Shown one piece after another: positions 1 to 8,054 of a stretch of DNA of 64,000 nt. The stretch's first letter is position 1. Each line of letters starts with the position of its first letter. Source of the stretch: DAOUTY01 sp964453665 (lineage in GTDB: Bacteria > Chloroflexota > Dehalococcoidia > SZUA-161); NCBI GenBank assembly GCA_964453665.1, contig CAYVQT010000007.1, positions 6,062 to 70,061 on the forward strand. The letters run 5' to 3'. The position numbers were made by a program, and so were the translations under genes. The notes below the pieces were generated by a model. The model searched no databases. It was given only the letters and a program-made list of their open reading frames with translations, and was not told the origin of the DNA.

Positions 1-1
1 C

Positions 2-31
2 TTGACAATGTTTCATTACGCTAACTACAAT
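2..31 (+). promoter_or_regulatory. sigma70-type promoter for the corrinoid protein operon
   Basis: TTGACA at 2-7 and TACAAT at 26-31 are separated by 18 bp. A start of transcription near 38 would leave a short leader before the ATG at 64, which carries an AGGGAG ribosome binding site at 50-55. The call rests on sequence match only. Confidence 0.6.
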
Positions 32-63
32 CAGTCATTACATCCACGTAGGGAGATTACAGA

Positions 64-708
64 ATGTCAGATGATAGCCTGGAAAAGCTAAAAAATGGCC
101 TGTTAGAACTTGAAATAGATATTTCGGTCAACGCTGCTGAGAAGATAGCCGCCACCGGTGACCCCCAGGTTGTTAAGAATGCCGTAGATACTTTTACCAG
201 TGCTTTGCAGACTGTGGGAAAGAGGTTTCAAGATGGGGAATGGTTTCTGGCTGAACTGGTATACGCCGGCGAAATATCCAAAGAAGTTATGAATGTTCTA
301 TCGCCTCTGATGGAGGCCGGAGCAATGGAAGCAGCCGGCACAATAGCGGTGGGGACTGTCGCCGGAGATTTGCATGACCTCGGTAAAAATATCTTCGTAA
401 GCTACGCAAAGAGCGCAGGCTTCAGTGTGGTTGATCTGGGTATCGACGTATCTACTCAGAAATTCATTGACGCTGCTAAGGAGCACAATCCTGTTGCCCT
501 TGGAATGTCCTGCCTTCTGACCTCCACTGATATGGAAATAGGAAAGGTTATCGAGGAGCTTAAAAGACAGAACCTGCGAGACAAAGTCAAGGTCATCATC
601 GGTGGGGCCGCGCTTACGCAGCGGTTTGCGGACAGTGTCGGAGCGGATGCCTTTGCCGCGGATGCGATAACGGGTACAGATATCATCAAGAAATGGAGTT
701 CCCCATAA
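64..708 (+). CDS. corrinoid (B12-binding) methyl-carrier protein
   Basis: This 214-residue protein has the length and domain order of MtaC/MtbC/MttC-type corrinoid proteins. A helical cap occupies roughly residues 5-90 and a Rossmann-like cobalamin domain runs from about 95 to 212. The cobalt-ligand motif DxHxxG is present as DLHDLG (D102, H104, G107), followed by the S-x-L region (GMSCLL) and the GG turn (IIGGAA) that hold the dimethylbenzimidazole tail. It should shuttle a methyl group between a substrate methyltransferase and the enzyme encoded immediately downstream, with which it overlaps by 1 nt. The substrate cannot be told from sequence, and no MtaB/MttB-like substrate methyltransferase lies in the window. 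Confidence 0.9.
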   Translation: MSDDSLEKLKNGLLELEIDISVNAAEKIAATGDPQVVKNAVDTFTSALQTVGKRFQDGEWFLAELVYAGEISKEVMNVLSPLMEAGAMEAAGTIAVGTVAGDLHDLGKNIFVSYAKSAGFSVVDLGIDVSTQKFIDAAKEHNPVALGMSCLLTSTDMEIGKVIEELKRQNLRDKVKVIIGGAALTQRFADSVGADAFAADAITGTDIIKKWSSP

Positions 709-1877
709 TGGACTTCAAGGAACGCATTCTCACCACACTGAACCACGAGGAGCCTGATCAGGTTCCGGTCGCGGGCTTCATTCTGAGCCAGGTCACCAGC
801 AATAAAATTCTGGGGAAACCGCCTGCTGATATTGTCGCCATGCTTGGAAACGCCGAATTGCGGAGCGGGCTCAAGGATATTATGAACGCTACCTGGCCCG
901 AGATCATCAACAGCACCCTGGCGGACTGGTTTGAAGCCGCAATCAAGCTGGGCTGTGACGCTAACTGGACTATATACTCCCAGATGCAGGTGGTAGAAGA
1001 GCCGAAGTTTAAGCATGGTTTGGCCATGCACGATGTATGGGGGCGTGCCTGGGAGCTGACAGTGGATGAAAATGGCAACACGGACGCAAACTATATTCGT
1101 GGACTCTGCACCACTGAGAAGGAGTGGTACTCATGGGTGGAGAGAAACAAGCCACTCTATGACGAACTCATAAAGAATGTCAGAGATCATCATAAGAAGA
1201 TGGCAGAAAACTACGGTGATACGATACTGGCTATAGGGTCCCTAGGCACAGGGGTGTTTGATAACACGTGGCAACCAATGGGGTTCGAGAACTTCTGTAA
1301 GTTTGTTTATCAGAAGCCGGAATTCATAAAAAAAGTCATCGAATTTCAGACCGATCTCCTGCTCAGGCATTTGAATGCGATAATGGAATCCGGCGTTGAA
1401 GTAGTGGTGGGCGGAGATGACTTTGGACACAAAACGGGGCCGCTAATGCGTCCCGAGCAAATTGAAAAACTGTTTGGAGATAGCTACCGGCGTATCTCCG
1501 AGGCCGTACACAGCCAGAAGAAGAAATTGCTCTGGCACACCGATGGGAATGTCTATGCCCTGCTCGAAAAATTCGTTGAGTGGGGCTTTGACGGGGTGGT
1601 AAGCCTGGAGCCCACGGCTGGCATGGAACTAGGGAAAGTCAGAGAACAAGTGGGACACAAGCTGGTCCTCGTGGGCAATCTGGATATTTCCTATCTCCTG
1701 GTCAGGGGCACCAAAGAAGAGGTGGAAGATACGGTCAGGAAGGCGATAAAGGATGCGGCCAAAGGGGGAGGCTATATCCTGTCGCCATGTAATTCCCATT
1801 CGGCGATTGACCCTACCCGACTGGAATGGATGATCGAATCAGCACATCAATATGGAAGGTATCCGATCGCTGTATAG
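708..1877 (+). CDS. uroporphyrinogen decarboxylase family methyltransferase (MtaA/CmuA-like)
   Basis: This 389-residue protein has the UROD TIM-barrel fold used both by heme decarboxylases and by corrinoid:CoM or corrinoid:H4F methyltransferases. The opening (RILTTLNHEEPDQVPV) is typical of the family. I chose ATG 708, which overlaps the upstream stop as TAATG and has GGAG at 695-698, over an in-frame ATG at 693. Pairing with a corrinoid protein argues for methyl transfer rather than heme synthesis. The usual zinc-binding HxC of MtaA-type enzymes is replaced by HTD (LWHTDGN), while a later Cys (SPCNSH) is kept, so metal binding may differ from MtaA. It is probably co-transcribed and translationally coupled with the carrier protein. 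Confidence 0.85.
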   Translation: MDFKERILTTLNHEEPDQVPVAGFILSQVTSNKILGKPPADIVAMLGNAELRSGLKDIMNATWPEIINSTLADWFEAAIKLGCDANWTIYSQMQVVEEPKFKHGLAMHDVWGRAWELTVDENGNTDANYIRGLCTTEKEWYSWVERNKPLYDELIKNVRDHHKKMAENYGDTILAIGSLGTGVFDNTWQPMGFENFCKFVYQKPEFIKKVIEFQTDLLLRHLNAIMESGVEVVVGGDDFGHKTGPLMRPEQIEKLFGDSYRRISEAVHSQKKKLLWHTDGNVYALLEKFVEWGFDGVVSLEPTAGMELGKVREQVGHKLVLVGNLDISYLLVRGTKEEVEDTVRKAIKDAAKGGGYILSPCNSHSAIDPTRLEWMIESAHQYGRYPIAV

Positions 1878-2252
1878 AAGTTGCCATACTGAACGCTCGC
1901 TATATTACTTCAATTTTTAACCACTAAATACTCGTTGTTAGCCCCGGGCTTCCGTTCCCCCTTTCTGGAATAACGGCTCGCCTGTATACCAAAAATCCAT
2001 CCGCATTCAAACGCCAAATATATACAGTTATTGAGCCGACCCGTTTAGAAAATTGACCTCTATACCAGGTGTCCTTATTTCACGGGACCGCTCGGCGGCC
2101 GTTAACCTGTTGTTCATAATCCATCGTGCCCATAGGGGCTACTGATCTCGGCAGTTCCGACGCCTGTAATATCACTTTCGCCGAACTGTATCCCGTAGTT
2201 GACGATATCGATTCCGGGGAGGTCCATTTTTACACGCTTTGCAAACTTATCC
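1878..2252 (+). other. intergenic region without recognisable gene
   Basis: About 375 nt separate the methyltransferase pair from the promoter at 2253. I see no conserved reading frame, convincing terminator or RNA gene. Short complementary stretches (CCGTT near 1949 and AACGG near 1972) are too weak to call. Confidence 0.4.
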
Positions 2253-2281
2253 TTGACAAAACGCAAATAATGTACTACAAT
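2253..2281 (+). promoter_or_regulatory. sigma70-type promoter for the CopG/TauE operon
   Basis: TTGACA at 2253-2258 and TACAAT at 2276-2281 are spaced by exactly 17 bp. Transcription would begin near 2288, about 25 nt before the ATG at 2313. No strong ribosome binding site is visible in that short leader. Confidence 0.75.
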
Positions 2282-2312
2282 CGCATCCCAATAGCACTAC
2301 GATTGTATTACT

Positions 2313-2537
2313 ATGCAAGACAGGGTGACTATCAAGATACCCCGGGAGCTGTACCAGAGGCTGGGCCAGATGATAGCGGGCACCGGTTTCTCCAGCGTCA
2401 ACGAGTTCATAGTCTTCGTGATGCGGTCACTGGCCTCAAGCGGGGAAACCAGAGTTGAGGACAATCTAACAACTGAGGAAGTGAGAGCTATAAGAGAAAG
2501 GTTGAGAAAACTGGGCTATCTCAAGGAGGAAAAATGA
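2313..2537 (+). CDS. small ribbon-helix-helix (CopG-like) protein 1
   Basis: This 74-residue protein opens with a beta-strand pattern (RVTIKIPRELYQRL) and a helix pair (GFSSVNEFIVFVMRSL), the usual signature of ribbon-helix-helix DNA-binding or antitoxin-like proteins. The tail after residue 50 is charged and ends in RERLRKLGYLKEEK. The core of that tail recurs in the next protein and inside the permease after it. No toxin partner is visible. It overlaps the next gene by 4 nt (ATGA). A regulatory role for the sulfur block is inference. Confidence 0.75.
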   Translation: MQDRVTIKIPRELYQRLGQMIAGTGFSSVNEFIVFVMRSLASSGETRVEDNLTTEEVRAIRERLRKLGYLKEEK

Positions 2538-2758
2538 GCGAGGAACAGGGAAACAAGGCTGTGTATATAACCGCCGATCTCTACGGCAAGATAGAGGAAA
2601 GGGTGGAGGCCACAGGTTTTGGCTCGGTGGAGGAGTATGTCACATTTGTCCTAGAAGAGGTGCTCAAGGACGAGGAAGATGAAGAGAAGGTAGCTTTCAG
2701 CAAAGAGGAGGAGGAAGAGGTAAAGAAGAGGCTTAAGGCTCTGGGCTATCTGGACTAG
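2534..2758 (+). CDS. small ribbon-helix-helix (CopG-like) protein 2
   Basis: This second 74-residue protein is a clear paralogue of the one before: strand (KAVYITADLYGKI), helix pair (GFGSVEEYVTFVLEEVL), acidic linker, then KKRLKALGYLD at the very end. AGGAGG at 2524-2529 precedes the ATG at 2534. Two adjacent homologues suggest either a heterodimeric DNA binder or adaptors that use the shared tail. It lies 20 nt upstream of the permease gene and is almost certainly in the same operon. Confidence 0.75.
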   Translation: MSEEQGNKAVYITADLYGKIEERVEATGFGSVEEYVTFVLEEVLKDEEDEEKVAFSKEEEEEVKKRLKALGYLD

Positions 2759-2778
2759 CACATTAAAATATAGAGAAA

Positions 2779-3600
2779 ATGGAACTATCTGTAAGCCTAT
2801 TTGTGGCAGTGGTCTTTCTCGCTATGATATGCCAGTACATGAGCGTTTCGTTAGGGGTCGGGTACGGCACCCCCCTAACCCCCATACTCCTCATCATAGG
2901 ATTCTTACCGCTGCAGATCGTCCCGGCCGTATTGTTCAGCCAGCTTGTCGGTGGAATAGTTGGAGGACTTGCCCACCACCATGCCGGCAACATAAGTTTA
3001 GATTTTAAACGAGATGAGGAGTTGATAAAGGAGAGGCTACGCGGGCTTGGCTACCTTCCGAGGTCTACCGACTCCAAAGTGGTTCTTGCTCTCGTCATGT
3101 GCGGGATAGTAGGGGTTCTGGCAGGTGTGTTCACCGCCGTACATATTTCCCAGGTAGCCCTCGAGACCTACATCGGAGTGCTGGTTCTAGCTATAGGAAT
3201 GACCGTCTTGTTGCGGCGGACTATCGGTAGCGGTTTTTCATGGAAAAATATCGTCTTACTCGGTGCCATAGGCGCTTTCAATAAGGGGATGAGTGGGGGA
3301 GGGTATGTTCCGTTGGTGACAGGAGGGCAAATTATCAGCGGACGCGATGCGAAGAGCTCAGTTGGAAGCACGACGGCGGCGGTAGCTATCCTGTGTGCAG
3401 TTGGATTCCTGGGCTACTTATTGATTGAAGGAGACGTGTATTGGAGACTGGTTGCGGCTACAAGCATAGGTTCTGTCGTAGCAGCGCCGTTCGCTGCGAT
3501 GACTGTCAAAAAGGTCAGTTCCGATAAGCTGAAGTTAGTCATAGGACTGTTTACTATAATACTTGGCATTTTCACCTTGCTGAAAGTATTCGTCTTTTAA
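2779..3600 (+). CDS. TauE/SafE family sulfite/sulfonate permease
   Basis: This 273-residue integral membrane protein has the two-fold repeated hydrophobic pattern of the TauE/SafE (DUF81) family, with about seven or eight helices. Members move sulfite, sulfoacetate or related anions. The glycine-rich stretches GVGYGTP (residues 26-32) and GGGYVPLVTGG fit the duplicated family core. An unusual hydrophilic loop at about 73-98 contains KERLRGLGYLPR, matching the C-terminal tails of the two small proteins encoded just upstream. The gene sits directly before the cysD remnant, so a role in sulfate or sulfite handling is likely. The exact substrate is unknown. Confidence 0.85.
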   Translation: MELSVSLFVAVVFLAMICQYMSVSLGVGYGTPLTPILLIIGFLPLQIVPAVLFSQLVGGIVGGLAHHHAGNISLDFKRDEELIKERLRGLGYLPRSTDSKVVLALVMCGIVGVLAGVFTAVHISQVALETYIGVLVLAIGMTVLLRRTIGSGFSWKNIVLLGAIGAFNKGMSGGGYVPLVTGGQIISGRDAKSSVGSTTAAVAILCAVGFLGYLLIEGDVYWRLVAATSIGSVVAAPFAAMTVKKVSSDKLKLVIGLFTIILGIFTLLKVFVF

Positions 3601-3612
3601 TGGAGGAAGCCC

Positions 3613-4171
3613 ATGCTCGCCCTTAAGGACCTCGAGAATCGAACTATATATAGTCAGAGAGGCATACGCCGAGTTCAAGAAGCCGGCGGTTCTCTGGAGC
3701 GTGGGGAAGGACAGCACCGCCATACTCTGGCTCTGTCGGATGGCCTTCTTTGGCGAGATACCCTTCCCCGTTATCCACATTGACACTGGCTACAAATTTA
3801 AAGAGATGTACGATTCCAGGGACAGAATCGCCAGAGTATGGGGGCTGGATTTGCTGGTAGCTAAAAACGAAGAGGCGATTGCAGAGGGGATCAACCCCAA
3901 GCAAGGCAACCTCGAATGCTGCACCAGATTAAAAACGGAGGCCCTGAGGAACTTTGTGGAAGTGAGCGGGTTTGACGCTCTCATTCTGGCTATAAGAAGG
4001 GATGAACACGGTATTCGAGCTAAAGAGAGATATTTTTCACCCCGAGATGAAGACTTCAAGTGGGACTACAAGGACCTTGCCATGAGAGCTCAGAGAAGTT
4101 TCAGTCTGGAATTCAAAGCGCTGAATTATGTTGAGGCCATTTATTCTAGACATAAGCTGGTCCAGCTTTGA
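3613..4171 (+). pseudogene. cysD: frameshifted and truncated cysD-like (ATP sulfurylase small subunit / PAPS reductase family)
   Basis: A GGAGG at 3602-3606 leads to ATG 3613 and a CysD-like N-terminus (MLALKDLENRTIY). The frame then breaks in a TATATATA run at 3645-3652. One more TA unit would restore a continuous match (IVREAYAEFKKPAVLWSVG) into the downstream frame, which carries the PP-loop SVGKDST, HIDTGYKF, ECCTRLKTEAL and GIRAKERYFSPRDEDFKWDYKD. After that point similarity stops, and the last ~33 codons are unrelated. A normal CysD is about 300 residues, so the C-terminal half, including the usual LHWTELD-type region, is missing. The gene is probably dead, although the first break alone could be a sequencing error or slippage. 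Confidence 0.8.
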
Positions 4172-4308
4172 GGGTGATACGATATGGCAAGGCAGTTCAT
4201 GGACATGAGGCAACAGTTGAGGAAAAAGCTCATATGAGCCTACAATTGTGCTAATCTTTCACGATGCTTCGCTTGAAAAGGTGGCAATCCCAAGAGGAGT
4301 ATAAATGT

Positions 4309-4890
4309 ATGCTTAATAAGGAAATTAACTACGTTGTTTCTGGGCTGGAGCGTTCGGGTACATCTCTGATGATGCAGATGTTGCATATGGGCGGCCTTCC
4401 GGTTGCATTTGACGATTCAAGGCCTGCTGATGAAAATAATCCCCGCGGTTACTATGAGCTAGCCGGTGGGAAAATAATAAATCGCCTGATAGAAGGCACC
4501 TTCGACATAGAAGCATATAAAGGCTATGTAATAAAGATTACTGCGTACGGGCTTAAATTTCTGCCCGAATCGAATTACAGGATCGTGTATATGAGGAGAA
4601 ATATCGATGAGGTCCTAAAGTCAATGCAGAAAATGAGCGCTAATATAGATGCAGGAAAAGATAAAATGCTTTTTCAAAAGTTAGACAGATTCTCACTGGA
4701 GTTAATGCACAGCCGGGATGATATGGAGTATATCACGGTCAAATACCGCGACCTGATAGATAACCAAAGAAAGGAGATGAAGAGGGTCAGCCACTTTCTA
4801 GATGTACCACTTTCCATTGATGCTGCGGTAAAAGCTGTTGACACCAGCCTTTACCGGAACAGGTCGCGAATTATCAAATTTGATATATAA
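4309..4890 (+). CDS. sulfotransferase family protein
   Basis: This 193-residue protein has the 5'-phosphosulfate-binding loop SGLERSGTS at residues 11-19 and the 3'-phosphate-binding region (RIVYMRRNIDEVLKSM) near 85-100, both diagnostic of PAPS-dependent sulfotransferases. I chose ATG 4309, which has AGAGGAG at 4293-4299, instead of the in-frame ATG at 4264. It is short for the family (250-300 residues), so it may be a minimal bacterial form. It lies between the cysD and cysN remnants, as if the middle of a sulfate-activation operon had been deleted around it. The acceptor is unknown; a glycan or lipid is plausible. Confidence 0.8.
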   Translation: MLNKEINYVVSGLERSGTSLMMQMLHMGGLPVAFDDSRPADENNPRGYYELAGGKIINRLIEGTFDIEAYKGYVIKITAYGLKFLPESNYRIVYMRRNIDEVLKSMQKMSANIDAGKDKMLFQKLDRFSLELMHSRDDMEYITVKYRDLIDNQRKEMKRVSHFLDVPLSIDAAVKAVDTSLYRNRSRIIKFDI

Positions 4891-4963
4891 TGCCAGCAAC
4901 CCAATAAATCGAGTATCCATCGCTACTAGCGAGGTAACCTAAGCGATTAATTCTAAAACTTGA

Positions 4964-5293
4964 GAACCCCCTATTTCAACACAAAGTTTCTTAGGTGAGG
5001 TTGTTATTCTGGAAGGTACGCTGAAGCGGGGTGAAAGGTTAGAGACGAAATGCGGTACCAACAGGACAGCGTGCCTGGTGAAGGAAATAAGGGAGAGGAT
5101 AAGCTCGGAGACCGGCGAGGTGATGGGAACAAACGCCGAGCAGATAAGGGAGAATGAAGCGGCTACTGTCATTTTTGAGACCGACCCCGTAGTGGTCGAG
5201 GAGTTCTCCGAGATACCGGAATTGGGCAGGTTTGTCCTGGTAAGGGGTGGAAGGAACATCGGTGTGGGAGTCGTCCTCGAGTCACAAGCATAG
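4964..5293 (+). pseudogene. cysN: C-terminal stump of cysN / EF-Tu-like sulfate adenylyltransferase large subunit
   Basis: An open frame of about 109 codons begins after an in-frame TGA at 4961 and has no convincing start. The sequence matches domain 3 of translation-factor-type GTPases. It has a strand pattern (EVVILEGTLKRGERLETK), then NEAATVIFETDPVVVEEF, and finally the characteristic end (PELGRFVLVRGGRNIGVGVV). The GTPase domain and domain 2 are absent. Next to a broken cysD, a CysN or CysNC origin is the best reading, although an EF-Tu relative cannot be excluded. A GTG at 5078 could express only a fragment. Confidence 0.7.
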
Positions 5294-5367
5294 CTGGCAG
5301 CCATCGGCTATCATCTGTCAGTTCGACGCCAACAGCTTATCGCTAGTAAACTAGGTAGGGATTGCAA

Positions 5368-6144
5368 ATGATTTTCGTTCTGGGCATAGATGCGGCAACG
5401 TGGACGGTAATAAGACCAAATTTAGAAAGGCTTCCCAACTTCAAGAGGTTATGTGAGGCAGGGGAATGTAAGGAGCTTGTCCTCAAGGAGAAACCGATAT
5501 CCGCTTCTATCTGGTGCGGCATGTTCTGCGGCAAGACTTTCGAAGAGCATGGGCATGATAGCTTCGTCGTTGACGGCAATATTGTTAAAAGGGAAGAAAT
5601 AAAAGTCGATTTCATCTGGGATATTCTGCACCGCGAAGGTAAGAACGTGAAGGCGCTTAATGTGCCCTTCGTGGTTCCCCCCTATTCCTTCGGCGTAGAC
5701 TTCAGGCCGGTTGGCTTCGGGCTGCCCACTAATGAAAAGGAGTGGCAGGAGGAACTGGAGAGAGTTACGGAGAAAACGAAGGTGTTGTTGGCTTTAAAAC
5801 CTGATGTATTAATATCATGCTACACCCTACTCGACCGTATCCAGCACTTTCACTGGGGCGAGGACTGCGTCCCGGATTGGTACAAGAAAGTAGACGGTAA
5901 AATAGGAGAGTTAGTCTTCGACACCGGTTTTTTAGATAACAGGGATAACAAGTTGATCGTTATCTCCGACCACGGTTTCTGCTCCTTCGGCGAAGCGAAG
6001 GTCCAGACGCTGCCACTCAAGTCCGAAGCGGGAGAATTAAAGGGTGATCACCACGAAAACGCAATCCTGATTACTGTGAATCTGGACTTCGAGATAAAAC
6101 GACCTCAGGATGTCTTCTTCGCCATAAAGGGTCATAAAGAGTAA
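5368..6144 (+). CDS. compact alkaline-phosphatase-superfamily phosphodiesterase
   Basis: This 258-residue protein belongs to the type I phosphodiesterase / nucleotide pyrophosphatase group. The metal-binding set appears complete: D8 in GIDAAT, a candidate nucleophile around S45/S47, D156 and H160 in LLDRIQH, D201-H202 in SDHGF, and H228/H229 in GDHHEN. It is about half the length of many relatives (compare the 528-residue protein at 42088), so it looks like a minimal catalytic core rather than a broken gene. ATG 5368 has TAGGTAGGG upstream. It follows sulfate-activation remnants, so cleavage of a phospho- or sulfo-nucleotide is a reasonable guess. A decayed copy of its C-terminal half lies at 62401-62575. 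Confidence 0.8.
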   Translation: MIFVLGIDAATWTVIRPNLERLPNFKRLCEAGECKELVLKEKPISASIWCGMFCGKTFEEHGHDSFVVDGNIVKREEIKVDFIWDILHREGKNVKALNVPFVVPPYSFGVDFRPVGFGLPTNEKEWQEELERVTEKTKVLLALKPDVLISCYTLLDRIQHFHWGEDCVPDWYKKVDGKIGELVFDTGFLDNRDNKLIVISDHGFCSFGEAKVQTLPLKSEAGELKGDHHENAILITVNLDFEIKRPQDVFFAIKGHKE

Positions 6145-6412
6145 GAAGCCAATAACCTGTGTTGCTCGGATAATTGGTTAGTACAACCAAACTGCAATGT
6201 TTACTCTGAGGGCCAAAATAGCCTGGGATTTGGGGCGGTTAGCTCAATACTGTTCTATTCTACAGCGCATCGACGAGACTGTTGCCGCAAATAAAGGTCT
6301 CAAACTGGCCTGAGTAGACCCCCGATAGTCATCCTCTTTTCTATTCCCTGGCAACCGTTTATAGGCTGGTTCTAATGAGTTGTTAAGCGAAATACATCTA
6401 AAATGGATAGCT

Positions 6413-6880
6413 TCATTTACTGAAATCAATTACTGGAGCCGTAATAGTCATGTCTGCTGCTACAAAGTTACCACCTGAAGATTGAGCCTCGACATACTCC
6501 AGGGTTACGCCATTCCTGGCTTGTATGTTCTCCAAAGTAAATGTGCTTATACCAGCATGATCTACTACCTCGAAGTATGCCCTGACCAATATGCCATCTC
6601 CATTGATCAGGGGAGCGTTCTGGACAGCAATGTACAATCGTCCTGGAGTATCTGCGTTATAGCCGGCCTCTGCCCCTCTTGATAAGTCGTCAACACTCAC
6701 CTCTGTTGCTGTGAGCACATCCGAATTGTATACTAAGTCAAACCCAACAGCGCCAACATCAGTAGCGTTCTTAATGTTAATCGGTACATCTATAATATCC
6801 TCTCCGGTGGTACTACAGCTAAGAGTCAGCAACACCAAAGCAATGAATGCGCCTAGTATACATGGAAGTCTCATATTCAT
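6413..6880 (-). CDS. exported lipoprotein-like protein with cohesin-type domain
   Basis: This 155-residue product starts with a signal peptide (MNMRLPCILGAFIALVLLTL) and a lipobox-like LTLSC with Cys22. The rest resembles a cohesin/CBM-type beta sandwich: VPINIKNATDVGAVGFDLVY, then NSDVLTATEVSV, then GRLYIAVQ, then a hydrophobic ARNGVTLEYVEA end. Such domains are common in anaerobes' surface proteins and do not imply a cellulosome; no dockerin was seen nearby. ATG 6880 is preferred over GTG 6889 because AGGTG lies at the right distance. The gene stands alone between rightward neighbours. The position -3 Thr makes lipidation less certain. Confidence 0.7.
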   Translation of the reverse strand: MNMRLPCILGAFIALVLLTLSCSTTGEDIIDVPINIKNATDVGAVGFDLVYNSDVLTATEVSVDDLSRGAEAGYNADTPGRLYIAVQNAPLINGDGILVRAYFEVVDHAGISTFTLENIQARNGVTLEYVEAQSSGGNFVAADMTITAPVIDFSK

Positions 6881-7314
6881 GTCATACACCTATATTTAAC
6901 AAAATTAAGAGTATGCATGGAATTTGCTAATAAATCACCTCTGATTTAATAATTATATACAAGTATTTGCCCTTTTACTAGTATCTGACACCTATCTGGC
7001 CCTATTCATATTACATGTTCAGATTCTGCCCTCTGCACCAGGCCCTGCTGGTATTATCTATCTCGGATTGCTGATGTTATTCTGTGGCCTCAATGTGGTA
7101 TATTAGAAGTGTCATTCGAAGAGTACAAACAGGCACCTGTGCGGCAAAAATTTCGGTTCAAGAGCGTATCAACATACGGAAAAGGGATGGCACCGCATGG
7201 TGCTTAATACAACACTATGGGCGTAATATCTAACGTACTATTGATTGCTGAGGGCAGCAATATGAACGCCGAGCAGGGTTAACTGATCTATAGTATTGAA
7301 TAAGGAGGCTTTAG
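6881..7314. other. intergenic region without recognisable gene
   Basis: About 430 AT-rich nt lie between the divergent lipoprotein gene and the gene at 7315, and must contain promoters for both. I could not assign convincing -35/-10 pairs. No conserved reading frame or RNA fold was recognised. Confidence 0.4.
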
Positions 7315-7680
7315 GTGAAAGAGTCAGCGGATAGTTCGATAAACGATAACTCCTATGAACTCTGGGTGCTTCAGGGGCTCCGAGCTTTACTCGGTGAAGA
7401 AAAAGCACAGGAGGCGATGGTAGCTCTGCAGAGCAATAATCCTGCGGCTTGTGAACAGATTATGGCTGAGGTTCAAAAGAGATACGACGCATTTTCGCCA
7501 GAGGATAAAGAAGATCCCAGCAAAATTCTTGCAAAGGTGGTTGCGAGTAGTGTGAAACTGAAATTAAAGATGGTGGTCAAGGCAGCCCCCAAGGGCATAT
7601 TGAAGTCAATTCCTAAGATTCCGAAGATTATGTTTGCGACAATTACAAAGATCCTGAAGAGCCTTTTTGTGAAACAGTGA
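7315..7680 (+). CDS. hypothetical basic protein
   Basis: This 121-residue protein is unrecognised. The start is GTG 7315, supported by a strong AAGGAGG at 7301-7307. The N-terminal two thirds look helical and acidic (SYELWVLQGLRALLGEEKAQ). The last ~45 residues are lysine-rich and hydrophobic in alternation (KGILKSIPKIPKIMFATITK), which could form an amphipathic membrane-binding helix. It has its own likely terminator at 7834 and no operon partner. No function is proposed. Confidence 0.6.
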   Translation: MKESADSSINDNSYELWVLQGLRALLGEEKAQEAMVALQSNNPAACEQIMAEVQKRYDAFSPEDKEDPSKILAKVVASSVKLKLKMVVKAAPKGILKSIPKIPKIMFATITKILKSLFVKQ

Positions 7681-7833
7681 TGGATGCGTAAGCTGTATCA
7701 ACTATCGCCTGTGTTCCCAATTGGTGAGTTATGAAGAAAGATGGAAGGAGAGGCCCCACTCACAGAGTGCCCCAGGTTATTCATTCATCTTGCGAATTAC
7801 TCGAAAGCAGCGCGCCTTTGCCTGCGTAATTAG

Positions 7834-7871
7834 AGAGGGGTCTTCTGTCATAGGAAGGCCCCTCTTCTTTT
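7834..7871 (+). terminator. rho-independent terminator
   Basis: AGAGGGG (7834-7840) pairs with CCCCTCT (7859-7865), with further pairing of CTTC with GAAG inside, and is followed by the T-rich TCTTTT. It lies about 155 nt after the stop of the gene at 7315 and is the natural end of that transcript. Confidence 0.7.
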
Positions 7872-8054
7872 ACAAAAGCGCACTGCTACGGATTAAGCCA
7901 CTCTGTAAACCCACTAAATCAGTCCCCCTGTGACTACTGCGAGAGACCTTTTTTATCCTGTGTATTTATTCATACTTAAGAGGGATTTCTATTTACTACA
8001 TACCCTGAGATGTCTTTCAGTTCTGTTTAGGTAGGAAAAGGCAACTTGAGCTAA

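Noticed and set aside
2126..2458. 110-codon rightward frame overlapping the first CopG-like gene
   Set aside because: It spans the promoter at 2253-2281 and has no ribosome binding site or family match; the 2313 frame is clearly the real gene.
6174..6190. TTGGTT/AACCAA hairpin after the compact phosphodiesterase as terminator
   Set aside because: The stem is AT-rich, 6 bp long and not followed by a T-run.
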